This document shows, in pieces, positions 24,241 to 36,285 of a stretch of DNA of 64,000 nucleotides. The notes below the pieces were generated by a model. It ran no database searches, was not told the origin of the DNA, and saw only the letters and a list, made by a program, of their open reading frames with translations. How positions within the stretch are numbered: position 1 is the stretch's first letter; every line of letters begins with the position of its first letter. The stretch lies in the NCBI RefSeq assembly GCF_963169125.1, contig NC_084794.1, forward strand, positions 227,165,409 to 227,229,408, given 5' to 3'. The position numbers were made by a program, and so were the translations under genes. This DNA is from Humulus lupulus (taxonomy: Eukaryota; Streptophyta; Magnoliopsida; Rosales; Cannabaceae).

Positions 24241-26818
24241 TGATGAGATTAAGACAAGTATTATGAAATAGGCACATACAACACCATATTCCTTACATCC
24301 AAGATGTACCAAGATCTTAAAGCATTGTATTGGTGGCCCAGAATGAAGAAAGATATTATTGAGTTTCTCGCCAGATGTCAGACATGTCAGCAAGTGAAAC
24401 CAGAACACCAAAGGCCAGCCGGGCTTGTAGGAAGACATAGCAATGGATTTGTAGTAAGGTTACTAATTAGAGCTCAAAAATATCATTTTATTAGTTTTAA
24501 AGTTTAAAATTAATTAAGTTTTAATTAATATTTTCATGAATTAATTGTAATATATCTTATATTTGAAAATATTAATTTTAATTTAATTTGTGTTCAATAT
24601 TTGAAGAAATAAAATGTATTTTGACACAAAGAAAAACAAAGAAAGAATTATGATTGAAGAAAGAATGAAAAAATGACATTTTTTAAGACAATTTTTAGCA
24701 ACCCAAGCCCAAGTCAAGCCCAAATCAGGCCAACTCAGCCCAGTTTTTCTTCTACAGCTAGCTGCCACATGGCATCCTCTGGTTCGTTGAGCCGAACCGT
24801 GCCAACTCGAGCCATTCCTTTGAGCTGACACGTGGTGCGAGTTGAAGCCGCCTGACGTACAGCTGACGCCACGATCCATGCGCTTGACAGCCGCCTTCCA
24901 TCTGCGGGTCCCACCACCTACTGAAGCCTCCAATAGCTACCACGCGTCCCCACGCCTAACGCCTCCCTGCATAACTGCCTATGCACACAACATGTGTCCC
25001 CATGCCTGACAATGTTGTCTCCCACTTCACCAGCAACAATTGTTCTAGAGCCAATTAACTCATGCCACGTGTCCCACTTGTCCCATTTTGCATAAGATTT
25101 TGAAGCCACTTTCTCCACTTCCTAATGCATGAAAATACAAACTTTGGAGCAAAAATTTCTCCATAAATATAGAACCAAAACTAGAGTAAAGGCATAAGAT
25201 TTTAGAGTGGAAAAATACACTTTGTTATTTTGTTGCTTTTCTTATTTCTAGCTTAGTTTTGCTTGATTTTGGTGACAAAAAAGAGTGAACTATTTTAGAA
25301 ATATTGGTGAGGTTAGAGTGTAGTTGTTGTACTTCTCATTCTCAATAGAGATATTGGTTCTTTTTAGTGCTTCATCTCTATATCTCATTAATTATTTTGT
25401 TTCTCACATTTTAATTTATTTTCTATTATTATTTAGCATGTTTTACATAAGTTCAGTCATGATTTTCTTATGTAACTTAGATTGTTAATTTATTTTAGTA
25501 TATTTGTTATATTGCATGTCTTATACTGGATTCTGCCATTGGTATTTTGTTGCTCTTGGATATATAATATGATATGCTATGAAATTAGAAGTTAGATTCA
25601 ATTTAATCTAGATTAATTAATTCGTGCTTTTAACATATACATCTTCTAGTTGCAATTAATGGTGTAGAATTGTAACTGTGTTTTGAATTAATATCAATAT
25701 TATAATAGGACTTGCAGCACTGCTTCTCTACCTTGCCATGCTCTTAATATAATCAATTTCTTCAATCAATCATTTTAATTTCACAAAATTCATCTCTTCA
25801 ATTCTATCATTTTTCTATTTTTATCTTTAACTTTACTAATATAATCTTTAGTTGTGTTTTGCCTCTCTGTGGATACGACATAGCCTGTTTACTACTGCGA
25901 CAGCAAGGTGAATTATTGGCCGATACCTACGACTACAAAACAGCATGACTTTGCTTTGATAATAATAGATAGACTCACTAAGTCCATCCATTTCTTTCTA
26001 GTTAAGACAACATATTCAGTGAACCAATACGCAGAGTTATATGTTAGTGAGATTGTGAGACTTCATGGGGTACCAAAGCCAATTATCTCTGATAGAAGGC
26101 CAGTGTTAACATCAAACTTTTGGAAGGGATTGCAGAGCAATGGGTACAATATTAAATTCAGTACCGCTTTTCACCCTCAGACCGATGGACAATCTGAAGG
26201 GACCATTCAGATTTTAGAGGATAGGTTGAGATGTTGTGCTTCAGACTTTTCAGAGTCTTGGATCCGATACTTACCCTTGATGGAGCTCTTCTATAACAAT
26301 AGTTACCTGTCCACTATTAGGATGGCTCCCTACGAGATGCTTTATGGGCGCAAATGTAGATCCCCCTTTCAGTAGGATGAGGTTGGGGAGAAGCAGCTTT
26401 TAGGCCCCGAGGCTGTTAGGGAAGCCAGTGAGGCGATTGAAATTTTTTTCCAAAGGATGCTTACCGCTCAGAGTAGGCAAAAGAGCTACGTAGACCTTAA
26501 GAGAAGGAAAATCGAGTTTTGAGTAGGAAAGTTTGTGTTTTTTAGAGTCTCGCCAATGAAAGGTGTTATGCATTTTAGTAAGAAAGGGAAATTGAGCCCG
26601 AGATATATAGGTCCATTTGAGATCTTGGAAAGAGTTGGGCAAGTTGCACACCATTTAGCACTGCCCCCAGTACTTGCTGAAACATATAACGTCTTTCACA
26701 TCTCGATGTTGCATAAGTACGTGTCGAATCCCTACCATGTCTTGAGTTATGAGTTGTTACAGATGAAGCAGGACCTGAGTTACGATGAACAACCTGAGCG
26801 TATCATCGAATAGGGAAT
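24241..26818 (+). pseudogene. pol: integrase of G2, split by an insertion
   Basis: First part 24241-24460: zinc-binding and entry region, YQDLKALYWWPRMKKDI, C-Q-T-C-Q-Q-V-K. Second part from 25910: catalytic core with IIIDRLTKSIHF, ISDRRP at 26088 (canonical D-R-D-P; here R-R-P), FHPQTDGQSEGTIQILED and the C-terminal PRYIGPFEILERVGQV at 26605-26640, ending YDEQPERIIE at 26813. Integrase joins cDNA to the chromosome. The C-terminal tail and polypurine tract are missing, because the sequence passes directly into LTR sequence at about 26825. Confidence 0.88.
24461..25904 (+). mobile_element. insertion in G2 integrase, probably a solo LTR (Tat-like)
   Basis: 1.44 kb of non-coding sequence between the two integrase halves, flanked by aaggt (24456-24460 and 25905-25909). 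It is AT-rich with a GC-rich island (24760-24960). The right end has 'ctctgtggatacgac...actactgcgacagca', text common at the 3' end of plant gypsy LTRs. With this TSD the termini are not TG...CA, so the exact ends are uncertain. ORFs here are not supported. Confidence 0.65.
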
Positions 26819-26825
26819 CAACCTG

Positions 26826-27338
26826 TACTTTATTTTTAAATTAATGGACTCATATTGCATATTTATTAAGGCCCCCCCACTGGACCTTTTTCATAATTAT
26901 GGTTCTTTTCTTAATAATTAGCAAATAGTCATCATATGAAAAGATAGTAGTTGTAACGCCCCACGTCACTATGGTTGCTTCCTGGAATGATGACTGACCC
27001 TACAAACCAACACGAGTCTTTCCAACGTGCTTTGTCCTCACTCGCACGCTTCCAGGGAAAACTTCCCAGGAGGTCACCCATCATGAGACTACTCCGGGTC
27101 AAGCACGCTTAACTTTGGAGTTCTCAAGTGATGGGCTACCGAAAAGAAGATGCATCTTGTTGGCATAGGTAGTACCCATCCATCCATTTAAGTCATCTTC
27201 AACTGTGTAGTCCCATACCTACACAGTCTTAGAATCATCACACTTGACCTTCCCCAGGCGATGTGGGATTGCACAACCTTACCCGGTCTTTCCCCCTGTG
27301 GATCACGAAATTTTTACTATCATAATAGTATAGGACGT
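26826..27338 (+). repeat. truncated 3' LTR of G2 with Cassandra LTR inside
   Basis: 26826-26951 repeats 15480-15603 (word 'ttaatggactcatattgcat' and following), and the match resumes after the Cassandra LTR at 27325. Only the last ~140 bp of the LTR remain. The first ~2 kb and the end of pol were lost in one deletion. Confidence 0.75.
26952..27324 (-). mobile_element. Cassandra-type TRIM solo LTR (5S-like)
   Basis: 373 bp, tgtaacgccccacg...ctatcata (last CA mutated to TA). On the minus strand 27178-27050 resembles plant 5S rRNA, with AAGTTAAGCGTGCTTG and GATGGGTGACCTCCTGGGAAG, the A-box/C-box part of the 5S internal promoter. Flanks gtagt and atagt are a likely TSD with one change. Cassandra elements are non-autonomous LTR elements known for 5S-derived sequence in the LTR. 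Confidence 0.85.
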
Positions 27339-27339
27339 A

Positions 27340-28442
27340 GTTACAGTATTCTATTATCACTTAGCCCTGGAAAGTTAATTCCTTTGCAGTTAGTCATTTT
27401 CTCCAATAATCTTGCATGTGACACCTTTACCCTTGACAGTGTAGTACAGTGGCGATTCAGGGACCATTGACCTATAATACTAAGTTTCAATAAACGAGAA
27501 TATTAATTGGACTATTTAATTAAATAATCTTATTTATTAATTCTGCTATTTGTCCACTAAAAATATGGAATTGCACTCTTAGTAATTACATAATTATATT
27601 TACAGAATAATATTTTGCAATCCATTGTAATCAATACATGTTGTTTATCCTCCAATTATTGGTTCGTTAATTAGAGCTGGTCAAGATTTATCAATTTACC
27701 ATTCTAATTACCTTTTCTTCCTCAAATACCATTAATTCACTAGTGAATAATTAATCTATAATCATATTATAGATTTGAGCTCAATAACTATTCAGTTCCA
27801 TAATTAACCCTTAAGGGAACCAATATCTGACCAGTAGGAAAGCTTAGATTCTATTATTGTAAAAAAATTATGTTCACAAGTGTTCAAGTTATTGAATATC
27901 CAAAACAAAAGTCACTAGCCTCATTATATTAAGAGACCTTAACGAATGAATCAAAAAATCCAATAAACATGAACAAGAGTTAATGACTACTCAGGATTTA
28001 GGCTGATCTACAAGTGATAATCTTTTAAGTTATGAATTAAATCTTTATGGCAAACGGTAAGCTTATAAATAAATTAATTCACATCGATCATGTCATATAT
28101 AATCTTAATTATATGAAGTTCCGTTATTAAGATGTCTATCCACATCAGTAATCTGAATCTATATTACTTGCATCAATCTACATGCTTTAAAAATTGTACT
28201 AGTAACCATTGATTAAAGATTTCATACTCTAATATATTACAGACTATTTTATTCATTATATATGATCTTAATTCTCTCGTACACATTCAGGTTCATATTC
28301 TCATAAATGAATATGAAATTTTATGATATTTATGTATAAATTATTCAAACAATAATTACGATAATCTATTATAATAAAATTATATTTTATTTAAATCAAT
28401 AAAAATATATTTTCACATGCTTTTAGGGCACAAACCCTAATA
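27340..28442 (-). repeat. probable copia LTR (limits approximate)
   Basis: The minus strand begins with 'ttagggtttgtgccctaaaagcatgtgaa' in two parts and continues AT-rich. The plus end gggcacaaaccctaatag is the inverted form of the TGTTAGGGTTT start known from many plant copia LTRs (first bases mutated). No PBS or TSD was found. No gene is seen. Confidence 0.5.
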
Positions 28443-29449
28443 GAATTTACAACCTCACATGGTCACACCCTCCCTAACTCTCTTCCTCTTAGACTCACTT
28501 TTCTCATCTCTAAGCCTCTTCATCATCATTGCAACCAGCTAACACCATTCAGACTCTCCTTTCGCCACCAACCATGTTGCCCTATTCTATGCCACCCTTT
28601 GTCCCATGATGCACCTCCCCTGATGACACACAATGAACGACCATGAGTCATGAGGCACGAACAAACCATCACTCTTATTAGCCATTCTCTAAGGTTTATA
28701 TTTTGTTTTTTGCATTATTATTGAATGCTCATTTGCTTTGCTCTATGATTTGGTAATATTTTTTATTTGGTTCATTCTCTTAAATGGAGTTTTAGCTCCT
28801 TTGTGCATTGAATTAGTTTTGTTCTCAAGCATTTTTAGTTTATTTTAGTGACTTTTAATTAGTATTAATTATATTTTGAATAAATACTTATTTTAATATT
28901 TTTATATTAGTTTTATTAATCTCTAGATTATTTTAATATAGTTTCCAATTAAGTAATTAATTTACCTCAATTATGTGTAATTTTGAAGATAACTAAATTG
29001 ATTTCAAAAGCTAATTTTTGGTGTAGGAATTTCACGAATGCTGCAGCATTTTCTGTAGCAAAATACATAGCAAAGACTTTGAAAAAGATGGTGTGAACAC
29101 CATATAAACATAGCGACCAAGAATATTTGTTTTTTAATTTATTTAATCGATTTAATTGTTTGTGTAATAATTGAATTTTATTTAGTGATAATTATTTTCT
29201 TTCTCATAATTAATTTAATTGCATTGTTTGATTTTTGTGATTATTTGAAAATTTATTGTAATTGAAATTTTGTGACATAGTATGTTATTATGTGACATGG
29301 GTGTGTGGTGCAAGGCAATGGCAAGTGAGATAATTTGCCTTGGCTATGATTTAAAAAAAAAAAGGAAAGAATATGTGATGATAGTTATTTTTGGGTGTTT
29401 TATTTTATTTACCTTGTATTATTTTAGAATAAAGAAAAGGAAATATGAT
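28443..29449. other. non-coding AT-rich interval
   Basis: 1 kb without a supportable gene, repeat boundary or RNA. A C-rich patch at 28460-28660 precedes very AT-rich sequence. It may be decayed LTR material. Confidence 0.4.
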
Positions 29450-29559
29450 TATGCATGAATGTAGTCTCTTTTAAGACTAAGAACAAGATTTATGAAATTC
29501 TTATTATTTGTATATTTTGGGTGTTTATGTTTTTATTTGTACATCCGGTTTCTTTCCTT

Positions 29560-30053
29560 TCCCTAACTCATATGGAGATATATTGTTCTTCTTCATGGGA
29601 ATACGATTTAACATATGACATGCGAATAACAAGGCTTCACCCCACAAATTAAAAATTAATTTTGAATAGAATAATATAGCATTTATCATCTCAAGAAAAG
29701 TTCTATTTTTCCATTTTTCTATACCATATTATTGTAGAGTATATGGGTGGTACATTCATGTATTATTCCATGCTCTTCACCAAATAAGTTGAAATTATTG
29801 GAAAAATATTCATCACCCCTATCACTTCTAAGTACTTTAATTTTCCTTTCTAATTGATTTTTAACTTCTGCTTTATATGTTTTAAACACATTAAATGTTT
29901 TATCTTTGTTCTTGAGCAAATAAACATATGTGAACCTAGAGAAATCATCTATGAAAGTAATAAAATATCTACTTCATCCTCTAGTCAACATACCATTTAG
30001 TTCACATAAATCACTGTGTGTTAAATCTAACAAATTAGAATTTAATTAGCACT
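29560..30053 (-). pseudogene. pol: copia integrase remnant of C3
   Basis: Motifs in order: LDLTHSDLCELNGML, ITFIDDFSRFTYVYLLKNK, RKIKVLRSDRGDEYFS (D-R-G-D-E-Y; canonical D-R-G-G-E-Y), GEEHGIIHECTT and, after a short break, KNRTFLEMINAILFYSK and CHMLNRIPMKK down to about 29580. Catalytic Asp and Glu positions are recognisable. A stop near 29965 and frame breaks make it non-functional. Confidence 0.85.
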
Positions 30054-30556
30054 AGGAATGTAATGTCCTAATTTCTCATAGATTACCGAGTACACAGTGT
30101 TGGATCATAATTCATAAATATTTCTCCTTTATTGAATAAAAACTTGAAATTAAATACATTGATCCATGGTTTTACAAAAATAAAATAATTGTCTTTAACA
30201 TAAAAATGAGCAACGTTTAAATAAAACTTTAAAATAACATGCTTTATTAAAATTAGGCCCGCTTGATCTTCCTCGACTATATGGTCCCAATGAGTACATC
30301 ACGAAGCTCTTAGGTCCCACTCGCCACCAGCCTTCCTATCATCAATTTCCTGAAATAACAATATCATAAGGAGTGAGCTTCTAAGCCCAGTAAGGAAAAT
30401 ACAAACAAAAGTCAGGCATATAATCAAACATATCATAAATCTCACCAAAGTCATACCAAAACTTATTAATACTAATCATACAACAATAAACCCTAGGTCA
30501 TATCATAACCTAAGTCATAGCCATAAATCATAAATCATAAGTCATAGGTCATAAGT

Positions 30557-30646
30557 CATAATCATAACTATAGGTCATAGGTCATAAATCATAATCATAA
30601 CTATATATCATAGGTCATAAATTATAATCATAACTATAGACCATAA
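30557..30646. repeat. 33-bp tandem repeat, about 2.7 copies
   Basis: Copies start at 30557, 30590 and 30623, each beginning with a 'ataatcataactata' word. Looser 'ataggtcataa' repeats extend left to about 30490. Confidence 0.8.
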
Positions 30647-32050
30647 TAACAAATCAGATATAATAAAAAGATAAGTGCTTATACAAGGGGGTGGCAATTA
30701 AGCCCCAGACAAAAGTCTGTCATACATCGAACATCACTTAGGTCCATCATTAAGTTTTGGCAACCGAGCCTACCGAACATAGCCCGTCATACATCATTGG
30801 ACACTTTAGGTCCAGACACACTTACCCCTTTATTGTACCTGAAATGTTAGGTCATGCAAACATAAACTATATCATAAACTTCATAAACTAAGTGATAATA
30901 CTAAACTACCTAATTTTCCTTACCAAAAACCGGAATATTGGAGACAAGAGCGGGATTGAAACTCCTAAAACCAAACATAAAAAAACCATAAGTTTTTAAA
31001 GAAAATAAAATGAAGAGATGATCTAAACCATCGAGATAAAAACTTACCGAAAAATCTTAAGTTCAAAGAAATTGAACACCTAAACAAAAGTCACTATCAC
31101 AAGTTAGGATTTGAAGAAAAATGAAAGAATAATAGAAACTATAGTGAACTAAACTTGAAGATAATGAATACCTTGGATAGCTTCAAACCTCAATCTATAC
31201 CTCGAACACCGAAATCACACAAAAACTTACTTCCCAAGTGTTTATAAAAGCTTTAGAATTGAAAGCTTTAACCCCAAAACCCTAGTGTTTCTCTCTAGAA
31301 TAAACTTAGCAGCGTGGAGGCTCTCAACTATGCTTGAGAGATGATGAAAATGGCTGAGTGAAGGGTCATATTTATAGAGTTCAAGGAGTGAAACTAACTC
31401 CTTTAAAATGAATAAATAAATGATTAAAAATGAATAAATTTGAAGTATCTACTCAACAGATGCCCAGAACTCGGTCAAAAATGTTTAGGAACGAGTCAAG
31501 GTTGTTGAGGGTTGTTTCTAGTTCAGAATTTTACGAACAACTCAAATATGGCCATTGGAGCCGATATATTGCCTAGGGTAGGCGATATATCGCCCCTACC
31601 ATGATCCCGAGGGTCTGTGGTTTCATTCGTGCGAAGTCGACGTGTTTTCCGTATCAATCATAGGCGATATATCGGCATATGCTGATACTTCAAACATGTT
31701 TTTGCACATTTCAGGATAATTTTAAATTGATTAAAACTACTTTGACTGAGTAAAACGTGATCCTAACAGATAATGGAAGGTTCTAGAGCTTCTAGATTTT
31801 TCTTTTAATTAAACTATTCATCAAAAATACTTAATTCTTTAATAAACATACATGTGACAAGTGTCACACTCTTATTTAATCTATTTAAACCTTAGGTTAT
31901 ATTCTTAGGACTATATTCATAAATCAAACCTTATGATAAAATTAATATTTCTAAACTATAGGTTAAACTTATAAAATCCATAACTATTTCTACGAGTTTC
32001 CGACTAAATCCCGGCTTTGACCAATATCCACAAAAACTAAAACTAAAATT

Positions 32051-32119
32051 CTACTACTACTACTACTACTACTCCTGCTGCTGCTGCTGCTGCTACTGCT
32101 ACTGCTACTGCAACTACTA
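32051..32119. repeat. trinucleotide microsatellite (CTA)n(CTG)n
   Basis: Runs of cta, then ctg, then mixed tac/tgc triplets, 15-83 bp from the LTR end at 32134. Confidence 0.95.
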
Positions 32120-32134
32120 TTCTGGGACGCTACA

Positions 32135-33014
32135 ATTTTCCCCTACTTAAAAGAATTCCGTCCTCAAAATTTACTTACCAAACATCTCAGGATACCGCTC
32201 CCTTATATATTCCTCCAATTCTCATGTGGCCTCTCTTTCTGTGCTATTGGTCCATAAGATTTTAACCATAGGGACATTTTTGGTCCTTAACTCCTTGGTC
32301 CCCTGTTTTAGAACACGTACTGGCCATTCTTCATAACTGAAATTTTGTTTTAACTCCAGAGCCTTGTAATTGAGCACATGGGATGGATCTGATATATATT
32401 TTCTCAACATCGATACATGAAAAATGTAATGTGTTTCATCTAATGATGGCAATAAAGCCAACCGATATGCTACATGCCCTACTTTGTCCAATATCTCAAA
32501 AGGACCTATAAACCTCGGGCTTAACTTTCCTTTCTTTCTGAAATGCATAATCCCCTTCATCAGAGAAACTTTGAGAAAGACTTGATCGCCTACTGAAAAC
32601 TCAACAGTTCACCTCTTAACGTCGGCATAACTCTTCTAGCGACATTGAGCAACAATCATTTGTTGTCTTATCTTTTCTACTGCCTCAGTTGCTTCTCTTA
32701 CAACCTCGGGTCCTAAATATCGTCTTTCACCAACCTCATCCCAATGAAGTGGTGATCAGCATTTCCATTCATATAGCATCTCATAAGGCACCATGCCTAT
32801 CGTTGCTTGATAACTATTGTTGTAAGAGAATTCTATCAATGGAAGATACTTGCTCCATGATCCTGAGAAGTCTAATGCACATGCCCTCAGCATATCTTCT
32901 AATATTTGTATGGTATGTTCTGACTGACCATCGGTTTGAGGGTGGAACTATGTACTTAGTTTTAACTTAGTGCCCATTGCATGAGAAACTTCTCCTTAGT
33001 AGGCGAAATTACAT
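32135..33014 (-). pseudogene. pol: gypsy pol 3' end: integrase C-terminal domain
   Basis: A PPT-like AGTAGGGGAAAAT (minus) abuts the LTR at 32135-32150. 32560-32222 encodes KLSPRFIGPFEILDKVGHV, then HYIFHVSMLRKYI and ENVPMVKILW-like residues (KNVPMVKILWTNSTE), the Tekay integrase tail. The core, 32570-33014, is recognisable only in fragments (stops in all frames). All upstream gag-pol is absent. Confidence 0.8.
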
Positions 33015-33387
33015 TGTGATAGTCAGAATCCCATGATCCGTAAGGGGAAATGCCGGGTAAAGTTGTGCAATCCCACACCACCTGGGGAAGGTCAAGTGTG
33101 ATGATTCTAAGACTGTGTAGGTATGGGACTACATAGTTGAAGAGGGCTTAAATGGATTGATGGGTACTACCTATACCAACAAGATGCATCTTCTTTTCGG
33201 TAGCCCATCACTTGAGAACTCCAAAGTTAAGCGTGCTTTACTTTGAGCAATCTCGAGATGGGTGACCTTCTGGGAAGTTTTCCCAGGAAGCGTGCCAGTG
33301 AGGACAAAGCATGCTGGAAAGACTCGTGTCGGTTTGTAGGGCCAGCCGTCATTCCAAGAAGCAACCATAGTGACGTGGGGTGTTACA
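33015..33387 (+). mobile_element. Cassandra-type LTR (5S-like, sense on plus)
   Basis: 373 bp, tgtgatagtcagaatcc...ggggtgttaca. 33161-33290 resembles 5S rRNA: GGGTACTACCTATACC, AAGTTAAGCGTGCTT, GATGGGTGACC and TGGGAAG. Right flank aggaa; left flank tacat, so it has no TSD of its own. Confidence 0.85.
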
Positions 33388-33392
33388 AGGAA

Positions 33393-34276
33393 AAGGTTTC
33401 TTAACCATTTTACATTTTACACATAGTTCACACTTATCATGCTCAACATTATCACAATTAATCAATCCACATTTAATTATTCTTTTAACTGTGCTAAAAC
33501 ATATATGTGCAAGTCTAAAAAATTTGAGTCAAGCATATAACAAGAAGATGTAGAAACTATATTGTTCACATCATCAATTGAGGCACAAAGTTTAAACATG
33601 CCATCACAAGCATATCCTTTCCCCACAAAAATTTTTCCCCTTTGACAAAGTAAGCTTAACGGAATATATAACAACCTTGATTCCCTGTATGTCAAGCAAA
33701 TTGCCATTAACAAGGTTTCTACTCATTTCTAGTAAATACAATACATTTGTGAGTACAATCTTCTTGCCAGAAGTGAAGAATAGATTGATAGTTCAAATGC
33801 CTTCAACCTTGGACCTTTTCTCATTGCCTGTTTGGATTTCATGTCATTCCTTTAAAGTTTCAAAGGTCTTGAATAGAGATCTATCAAAAGTAACATGGAT
33901 GGTGGCACAAGTATCATATCACCAACATTTTACCTTTCCATGTATGATATTAAACTCACTTAGTGTTGCCACTAATTCTTCTTCGGTTGAATTCACTCGT
34001 GGCTCATTATTGTGGCTCCTCTTGAACCTACAATCCCTTGCAAAGTGGCCATTCTTGCCACGCATAAATCACAGTCCTTTGGACCTTTAAAATTGACATT
34101 CATTCCTCTTAGGTCCCAAGGGTTTGTAACCCTTGCCTTTAGGCTTTCTAATTCCTTTACCTTTGTACCATATTGGCCTTAGAACTCTCTCCATTAAACT
34201 CTTCCTTATTCTTATCTCTGGAACAGGATTCCTCCTCAATCCTCAAGTGTTTGAGAATTTCTCTAAAGAAATCTCA
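33393..34276 (-). pseudogene. zinc knuckle, protease and pre-integrase remnant of copia C3
   Basis: Pieces in shifting frames. G-K-N-G-H-F-A-R-D-C of a CCHC knuckle lies near 34050. A protease site D-T-C-A-T-I-H-V near 33905 has its canonical Gly (D-S/T-G-A) replaced by Cys. NLVNGNLLDIQGI is near 33700. 33713-33477 carries the pre-integrase region, and CELCVKCKMVKKPFP ends at the insertion. Strongly decayed. Confidence 0.75.
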
Positions 34277-34841
34277 TCATTCTTGTGGAGGATTTTCCTT
34301 TATATCCTTCCAAGATGGAGGCAACTTGGCTATGATAGCACCATCAAGAAATTGTTCTGGCAATACAATATTAAGGGTAGATAACTTATTTACAATAATT
34401 TGTAATTCATGTATTTGGGGTAGAAGGGGTTTCACATCATGAAACTTAAATTCCATATATTGAGTAATAAGGAAATTTCTTTGTACCTTCTTCTTCTGAT
34501 TTGTATTTGTTCTCCAATGCCTCCCAAATATCATCTGTGGACTTTGTGTTGGTGTAGATATCATACAACCGGTTCGAGAGAGCATTAAGAATGTGACCTC
34601 TACAAATTAGTTTATCTTCTTCACGTTTCATTCTTTCTTTCATGACTTCTTAAGTGTCATCTTCTTTGATGGGCCTTATGGTCTTTAGAACCTTGTCTAG
34701 GATGTAGAACACCTTGAGAGTAGATAGAAAAAACCTAATATTGTCTTGCCAACGAACAAAGTTAGTTCCATCAAATCTATCCAACCTAACAAAGTCTTTT
34801 GTCATGAATTTCCAAGCCAAAATCGAAGATAATTCTTCCAT
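34277..34841 (-). pseudogene. gag: copia gag of C3
   Basis: ATG at 34841 (MEELSSILAWKFMTKDFVRL). DRFDGTNFVRWQDNIRFFL is the Gag N-terminal signature. A TAA at 34652-34650 lies in frame. The frame then continues to RLYDIYTNTKSTDDIWEALE and KYKSEEEGTKK, where a frameshift passes to LITQYMEFKFHDVKPL and PPSWKDIKENPPQE, ending 34277. Confidence 0.85.
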
Positions 34842-34873
34842 GATGATGTATCTCAGATAATATAAAATTTGAT

Positions 34874-35683
34874 TGTTGGGAGAGAGTGAGATTACACAAC
34901 CACAATAATAAGAATCTACAAAAAATAGCACTTGACAGAGTCTAAGAAAAGATCAAGATAGAGATATGCAAACACTAGTTGTAGAAAAAAACCCTTATTC
35001 TTCTTCCAAGCTTCAAACCCTTTGATAGAAATACCACTTGAATCCTTTTGATAGAGAGAATCAAAACCAAGGCTTATAAAAGAGATGTATCATTGTCCAA
35101 ATTCTCTATTTCATATCCTTTGATGGATGCTTGAGGCTTTTTTTAGTAGGAAATGGAATTAGGATTGAACAAGCCTTGAAATTCAGAAAGACAAGCACTT
35201 TCTTTATGAATTTCTTGGAGAAAACTTATGATCTTGAGAGCTAGAAAGAGAGAGAGGTTAGAGAGAGATTTAGAAGAGTGATCAATTCTATCAAAACTCT
35301 AAGAGAACCCTTTTATAGTGTAGGCATCATCATTAAGCCAAACCAACAGAATTAGATATTTTAAACACATCACTTGTAGCTTAAAACACGTGTCTATACG
35401 GACACAATGGGTGATGCGTTACCTACGAGCAGGCAATGCTTCGCCTGCTATGCATTTCCAAAACCCTATGGTTTTAGGCAATGCACCACCTCCAAGGTGG
35501 CAACACAATGCCACCTAGGAAGGACAAACTTCTCAAAAGTGACCTTAAATACCTCCAGATACTTCCAAACTTTTTGGGCATCCTTAGGTACCTCATTGTA
35601 TCACTTTGGACCCAAAAAGTAAAGTGTTTTACACCTAGCTTGTGTAAGACCACTTTGTCTTTGTACTTTAACCAATCCTAACA
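34874..35683 (-). repeat. 5' LTR of copia C3
   Basis: 810 bp, plus strand tgttgggagagag...accaatcctaaca. Minus-strand TATA-like CTATAAAAGG at 35318-35309. It is the inverted counterpart of 36286-37144. It carries palindromic 'gcaatgc..cgcctgc' refrain words at 35407-35520. No clear PBS follows at 34873. Confidence 0.85.
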
Positions 35684-36285
35684 GTAAGCTGCACTTTAAG
35701 AGGGATAGGACTATAACTCCAAGAATAAGAGATTCACTAATGATGGAAATCCAACTCCAACCGTGTTAACATCAAGGGAAAGAGCTCAGTGGGCAAGAAC
35801 AAGTCATTGGTAAGTTGATAGTTTCAAAATTAAAATAATTGTGAGTTCCATCCAAGATGGTTACTGTTGGTTGCTACCGAGTGAGGGTTAAACCTAGGGT
35901 TTTTAATGAAATTTAGTTGAGTGCAATAAGCATCTCTAAAAATGGTAAAGATGTTGCAAGAACTTCGCCTATGGGAACTTATAGGTTGTGTCGCCTCTCA
36001 TGGGAGTTGGAGTTTCTCCCTAGAAAGTTCATGAAAGGATGACCAAATGGCCATATTAGTGCTAAGCGATAAAAGTTGGAAATGAATGATTAAGTGGAGG
36101 TGTGTGAGGTATCATCGGTTTTATCATAAGGAATACTTGGTTCAATCTTTTAAGCAACCAATGATTTTGTTTAGACTTTGTGGTATTTTCACTAAGGTAA
36201 AGTTCAAATCGAAAGATACTTCATTTTAGTATCAATACTGTATTTGAGCTAGAGGAAGAAATTTTTATTTAACCAAGTGATGGAA
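35684..36285. other. 602-bp spacer between inverted LTRs
   Basis: No gene, RNA or repeat recognised. Moderate GC compared with flanks. Contains short gtaag at its left edge next to the LTR, a possible TSD copy of element C3 without a visible partner. Confidence 0.45.

Larger units (their letters stand above)
30059..32134 (-). repeat. 3' LTR of the gypsy part (2076 bp)
   Basis: Plus strand tgtaatgtcctaatttctc...gggacgctaca. Same family as 21202-23314 (shared 'aaggagtgagcttctaagcccagtaagg' region, 30370-30400). Contains a 33-bp tandem repeat (30557-30646), a TATA-like site (minus TATAAATATGA near 31370), GCGATATATCG refrain words (31560-31680) and a trinucleotide microsatellite (32051-32119) close to its sense start. 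Confidence 0.85.
30059..33387 (-). mobile_element. composite insertion: gypsy LTR, pol fragment, Cassandra LTR; TSD aggaa
   Basis: Flanked by aggaa at 30054-30058 and 33388-33392 inside copia C3. The left end is a gypsy LTR (30059-32134), then a PPT and the last part of a gypsy pol on the minus strand (32135-33014), then a Cassandra LTR (33015-33387) whose outer end ttaca touches the right TSD. The two terminal LTRs are unrelated, which a normal integration product would not show. Confidence 0.8.
29450..35683 (-). mobile_element. Ty1/copia retrotransposon (element C3), interrupted and 3'-truncated
   Basis: Minus strand: 5' LTR 35683-34874 (810 bp), gag from ATG 34841, knuckle, protease and pre-integrase down to 33393, then integrase 30053-29560. 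A 3329-bp insertion with TSD aggaa separates the last two parts, and the coding order is continuous across it (KKPFP before, NLLDLTHSDL after). RT, RNase H and the 3' LTR are missing. Confidence 0.85.

Noticed and set aside
24583..25118. Overlapping short ORFs in the GC-rich island
   Set aside because: Three overlapping frames on one strand with no domain; the island is LTR sequence of an insertion.
28443..29449. Host gene or promoter
   Set aside because: No open frame, splice pattern or conserved motif could be supported.
33161..33290. 5S rRNA gene
   Set aside because: 5S-like text is inside a TG...CA LTR, is diverged in the 5' part, and the same LTR structure occurs in four places; it is Cassandra, not a functional 5S gene.
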